Assembly: GCA_041678625.1 (NCBI GenBank)
Contig: JBAYNS010000010.1
Location: 1-20,551, forward strand
Reading direction: 5' to 3'
Length of the DNA stretch: 20,551 bases
Origin: JBAYNS01 sp041678625
GTDB taxonomy: Bacteria; Patescibacteriota; Gracilibacteria; Peribacterales; Peribacteraceae
Shown here: one piece after another, positions 19,801-20,551 of the stretch
Numbering within the stretch: the first letter of the stretch is position 1
Layout of the letters: each line of letters opens with the position of its first letter
The notes under the pieces: model-generated
What the model was told of the DNA's origin: nothing
Database searches by the model: none
Seen by the model: only the letters and a program-made list of their open reading frames with translations
Position numbers and translations under genes: made by a program

Positions 19801-20551
19801 CCACCTCCATACGAATGCGATACGTATCTCCCTGCACAACATCCGCAATCGCCGTATCTTCCACAGCAAGCCAATCCTCATCCGCGTTCAGTCCTGCGTC
19901 GTCATCGCTGCGCCAACGGAAGTGAAGTTGATCGGTCTCTGGACCCGCAACGGTCATCTGAGGGTATTGCGAATAGGTATCCAGTGCCGCTCCAGCTGTT
20001 GCATCGTAGAGACGGAAGCAGTACGTCGCAGAAGGCGTAGCATGTGCCGGTTTAATGCTGTACTCGATTTCTGTGTAGGCACCAGTATCGAGTGGACCGA
20101 TTGATGCAGTCTCGCCTGAAGTATCGTTCGCTCTACCATTAACAAATGCATATCCTTCCGCATTCGTCAGAAGTCCCGGCGTTACCGATTCGCCATTTGT
20201 TATGAAACTTGAATTGAATAACTCCACAAAATCTTCACCGGGAATAATAACAGGAAACCACGTCCCAATATCTGAACATATTGTGCTTTTTTCAGCATAC
20301 TCAAGTCTATAAGTCCTTGCCGCAGTCTCTTGTGCATCACCGGTATTGGCAACCTCGAAGCGAATACGGTACTCCTCTGTACGTTTTGCATCCGTAATCG
20401 CCGCATCTTCCACAGCTAACCATCCACCATCCGTGTTGAGCGCCGTGGTGTCATCACGCCAGCGGAAGTGGAGCTGCGATGTATTTGAAGCACCAATGGT
20501 CAAACTCGGATACTGCGTATAGGTATCAAGGACTGCACCTGCTGTGGTGTC
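13802..20551 (-). CDS. Giant repeat surface protein with DUF4215 repeats and C-terminal membrane segment (N-terminus outside window)
   Basis: The frame is open from the right edge (20551) to TAA at 13802, giving 2249 residues. The TTG at 20503 is only an internal Leu codon of a repeat; the true start is outside. Nine complete units of 180-186 residues plus a partial one fill 15590-20551. Each starts QLHFRWR-like, has W.A.ED, ANTG, a Cys near GSWTDV and YCFRLYD. Three DUF4215-type units follow, then a Gly-rich and proline linker, further Cys-rich segments (CGDG...EECD), an Ig-like stretch near 14390-14510, one more DUF4215 unit (QCDDGNTKSDDGC) and a final hydrophobic span after GTGSG. The next gene's GTG overlaps this stop by 8 nt, so the two are probably translationally coupled. 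An extended, disulfide-bonded surface fibre is inferred; I cannot name the 182-residue domain. Confidence 0.9.
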   Translation of the reverse strand, partial: DTTAGAVLDTYTQYPSLTIGASNTSQLHFRWRDDTTALNTDGGWLAVEDAAITDAKRTEEYRIRFEVANTGDAQETAARTYRLEYAEKSTICSDIGTWFPVIIPGEDFVELFNSSFITNGESVTPGLLTNAEGYAFVNGRANDTSGETASIGPLDTGAYTEIEYSIKPAHATPSATYCFRLYDATAGAALDTYSQYPQMTVAGPETDQLHFRWRSDDDAGLNADEDWLAVEDTAIADVVQGDTYRIRMEVANTGGTPEAAARTYKIQYGQKSTTCAAIGSWTDVDTSNAFEMSDSANFSNGDATTAVLTNSESYTFTAGKGQDTGNTTASIGPINPSAYTEIEYSITPTTSASASTSYCFRLYDTTAGAVLDTYTQYPSLTIGASNTSQLHFRWRDDTTALNTSDGWLAVEDTAIADAEMNTTYRIRFEIANTGDAVESAARTYQLEIAEKTEVSCALLSTWIPADNAGSEYFAMSASAYINPDGQSLTPGLLGNAEGYSFVTGEGRDTADTTGSIGPLTNSYYTEVEYSIVSSGLAEAGKTYCLRLVDASPYSLLNTYTQYPEITIGNSTTDQLHFRWRSDIDAVLNADEDWLASEDTVIGGAVTTSTYRLRMEVANTGEAIESAARTYKLQYGEKSTTCSAIGSWTDVDDGNAFAMSDSANFSNSDATTAVLANSESYTFAAGEGLDTSNTSSAIGPLSNSSYTELEYSISPTETAANSTAYCFRLYDTTAGAVLDAYSAYPELTTDSPVVPTPITVQLSYRWRDNTTALNTDGGWLAVEDTAIADVRQSATHRIRVKVANTGNGGENAARTYKIQYGLKSTTCGAIGSWTDVNAGNAFVMTGSELITHGEATSALLSNAEGYSFTEGTAQDTSNTSDAVGPLGAEYYTEMEYSIEPATSTNAGATYCFRLYDTTADAALDTYTQYPSLTIGDPTTDQLHFRWRDDTTALNTDGGWLAVEDTAITDVVQNEKYRVRFAVANTGDAQESASRTYQLQFGEKSTTCSAIVDWTEISDLEDDIVIARSDLITDGENVTPALFTNSEGYTFVTGKAKDAGSTTSSLGPLSADSYTEIEFSLFASYLASAGQTYCLRLYDTTAGAALDTYTQYPQFTIGNSDTTQLHFRWSNDNYELNSTDVSRWRANSDTAITSAIQGVTYRLRMEVANTGGAQEFAARTYKLQFGELATTCGAIGSWADVDTGNAFVMTGSLNITDGEATTAVLVNDESYTFAAGNGLDVTNTTAAIGALDAHGYTEVEYSIAPTTASSADATYCFRLYDTTADAALDAYAQYPEITIGVPNIAQAVVRWRADGTNALNTTDGWLAAEDTTIADVVQGTAYRLRVAVANDGGAQDTVNRTYKLQFGELATTCGAIGSWTDVDTGNTFTMSGSVNFTNGDATTALLSSSGSYKFVAGQGLDTANVSTSVGQIQAYHYTEFEYSITPATTSTADTTYCFRLYDTAEPGVLDSYQYAQLTIGSSSRSQLHFRWRDDTTALNTDGGWLAVEDSNTLSSSVLQEQPIRLRVGIANIGKAQKSAAAYKLQAGSKSGVSSCSDVAVWTGIDTNTSWEMVDSAFITHAEATTALLENTESYAFVEGDGLDTADTSGSIGPLPVHTVLEVEYALQATTSSDGTYCFRVYDATADAALDTYSVYPQVTVSLCSNGVINAANGEECDDGNLTDGDGCSSVCAEESGWTCTGEPSVCSEGCGNGVVNDSEECDDGNTSSGDGCSATCDTESGFLCSGTPSTCQTSCGDGVVVGQEECEPPGTERCANNCLFRTGGGTGGGGHIGGIGNSGGVILPRPPIIINLPFFCKNGMLSVNGECPDYFCGDGIVTPLLGEECDTGNEDVPLCIEGETDKQFCTSATDPRGACRFVMVPPCGPGLQESIDIAPFCGDGILQSDREEQCDDGGLCWGGRYHNAIIQDRDAAALCLLRGGKVYPQSGDGCNHQCRVEFCGDGTLQPGEDCDNGGVCKNAQYLSCSRDSDCDPGDTCIFNAKRNVVCTQNCALCQGLYTAAFDIRNLREGDHTLKIKVRTAGGASEVKETHFSISYSLLGQARASMAHSDAILEPHVLGENLEEAQPQILSVLTDKRHYNAGIDKVATVSVIVGTADGQYFTGLSNEAFAMAVDGKIISDISFTESKPDTCTLFLQEQENRKAPASFSQCGNGILEQGEQCDDGNTKSDDGCSAQCRIEGMSFRVHDGTGITASILPFTKTRAGTGSGWAALAAAIACTFGIFLIVSSVNRA
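19353..19462 (-). repeat. 110-nt exact direct repeat, inner copy
   Basis: Identical base for base to 20442-20551, at an offset of 1089 nt (two repeat units). The inner copy diverges just before 19353. It spans the end of one unit and the start of the next (PSLTIGASNTSQLHFRW). Confidence 0.9.
20442..20551 (-). repeat. 110-nt exact direct repeat, outer copy (may continue beyond the edge)
   Basis: Matches 19353-19462 without mismatch up to the last base of the window, so the identical tract could be longer than 110 nt. Confidence 0.9.

Larger units (their letters stand above)
15590..20551 (-). repeat. Tandem array of ~182-residue (~546-nt) units
   Basis: First codons of the QLHFRW-type motif lie at 20476, 19930, 19387, 18832, 18274, 17734, 17188, 16642 and 16102, with spacings of 540-558 nt, all multiples of three. 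The array continues past the right edge. Units 1, 3 and 6 share one subtype (RIRF/RVRF and a VTPGLL-like segment). Units 2, 4, 5, 7 and 8 share another (RLRM-like and DATTAVL-like). Unit 9 is the most divergent and borders the Cys-rich part. Confidence 0.9.

Noticed and set aside
20501..20503. TTG as the start codon of the giant repeat protein
   Set aside because: It is the Leu codon of a repeat segment (PSLTIG) and the same frame continues upstream to the window edge with repeat sequence.
1..20551. Recoded TGA (Gly), as in Gracilibacteria/Absconditabacteria
   Set aside because: All eight stops seen are TAA or TAG, which caught the eye. However, about 6,000 codons of clear genes contain no in-frame TGA, while Gly is always GGN, so the standard code fits.

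Overview
The window most resembles a bacterial chromosome segment of Patescibacteria (CPR) type, perhaps near Peribacteria or Peregrinibacteria. This assignment is inference. It rests on the pairing of a lean core-gene block with very large cysteine-rich, repeat-built surface proteins, a type IV pilin-like protein with a big C-terminal graft, a single-domain GIY-YIG protein, and few Shine-Dalgarno sites. The long uninterrupted frames fit the standard bacterial code.

Left part (1-2605). A minus-strand block pyrH - frr - purQ encodes UMP kinase, ribosome recycling factor and the glutaminase subunit of FGAM synthase; purQ runs off the left edge. pyrH has a TATAAT box 7 nt before its ATG, so its mRNA may be leaderless. 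A dense G-run tract (G-quadruplex candidate) lies just upstream of purQ on the mRNA strand. A plus-strand tRNA-Arg(UCU) with encoded CCA follows pyrH divergently.

Middle (2603-4515). A palindrome-rich, degenerately repeated intergenic stretch abuts the tRNA 3' end and leads into a small GIY-YIG gene. Convergent to it is a secreted or anchored protein with fourteen 11-residue coiled-coil repeats, a proline linker and an 8-Cys tail. A back-to-back promoter region separates it from a short plus-strand gene of unknown function.

Right part (4517-20551). Four closely packed minus-strand genes look like one surface operon. In transcription order they are: (i) a giant protein, 5'-truncated by the window edge, with at least nine ~182-residue repeats followed by DUF4215-type Cys-rich repeats and a C-terminal membrane segment; (ii) a 2339-residue protein with a signal peptide, GLUG region, beta-helix-like region, about 14 DUF4215-type repeats interrupted by a CHRD-like domain, an Ig-like domain and a C-terminal membrane anchor; (iii) a six-TM membrane protein of unknown function; (iv) a type IV pilin-like protein fused to GLUG repeats. 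Proteins (ii) and (iv) share the same 10-cysteine module. I read the operon as encoding an adhesive or structural cell-surface apparatus. That function is inferred from architecture, not shown.
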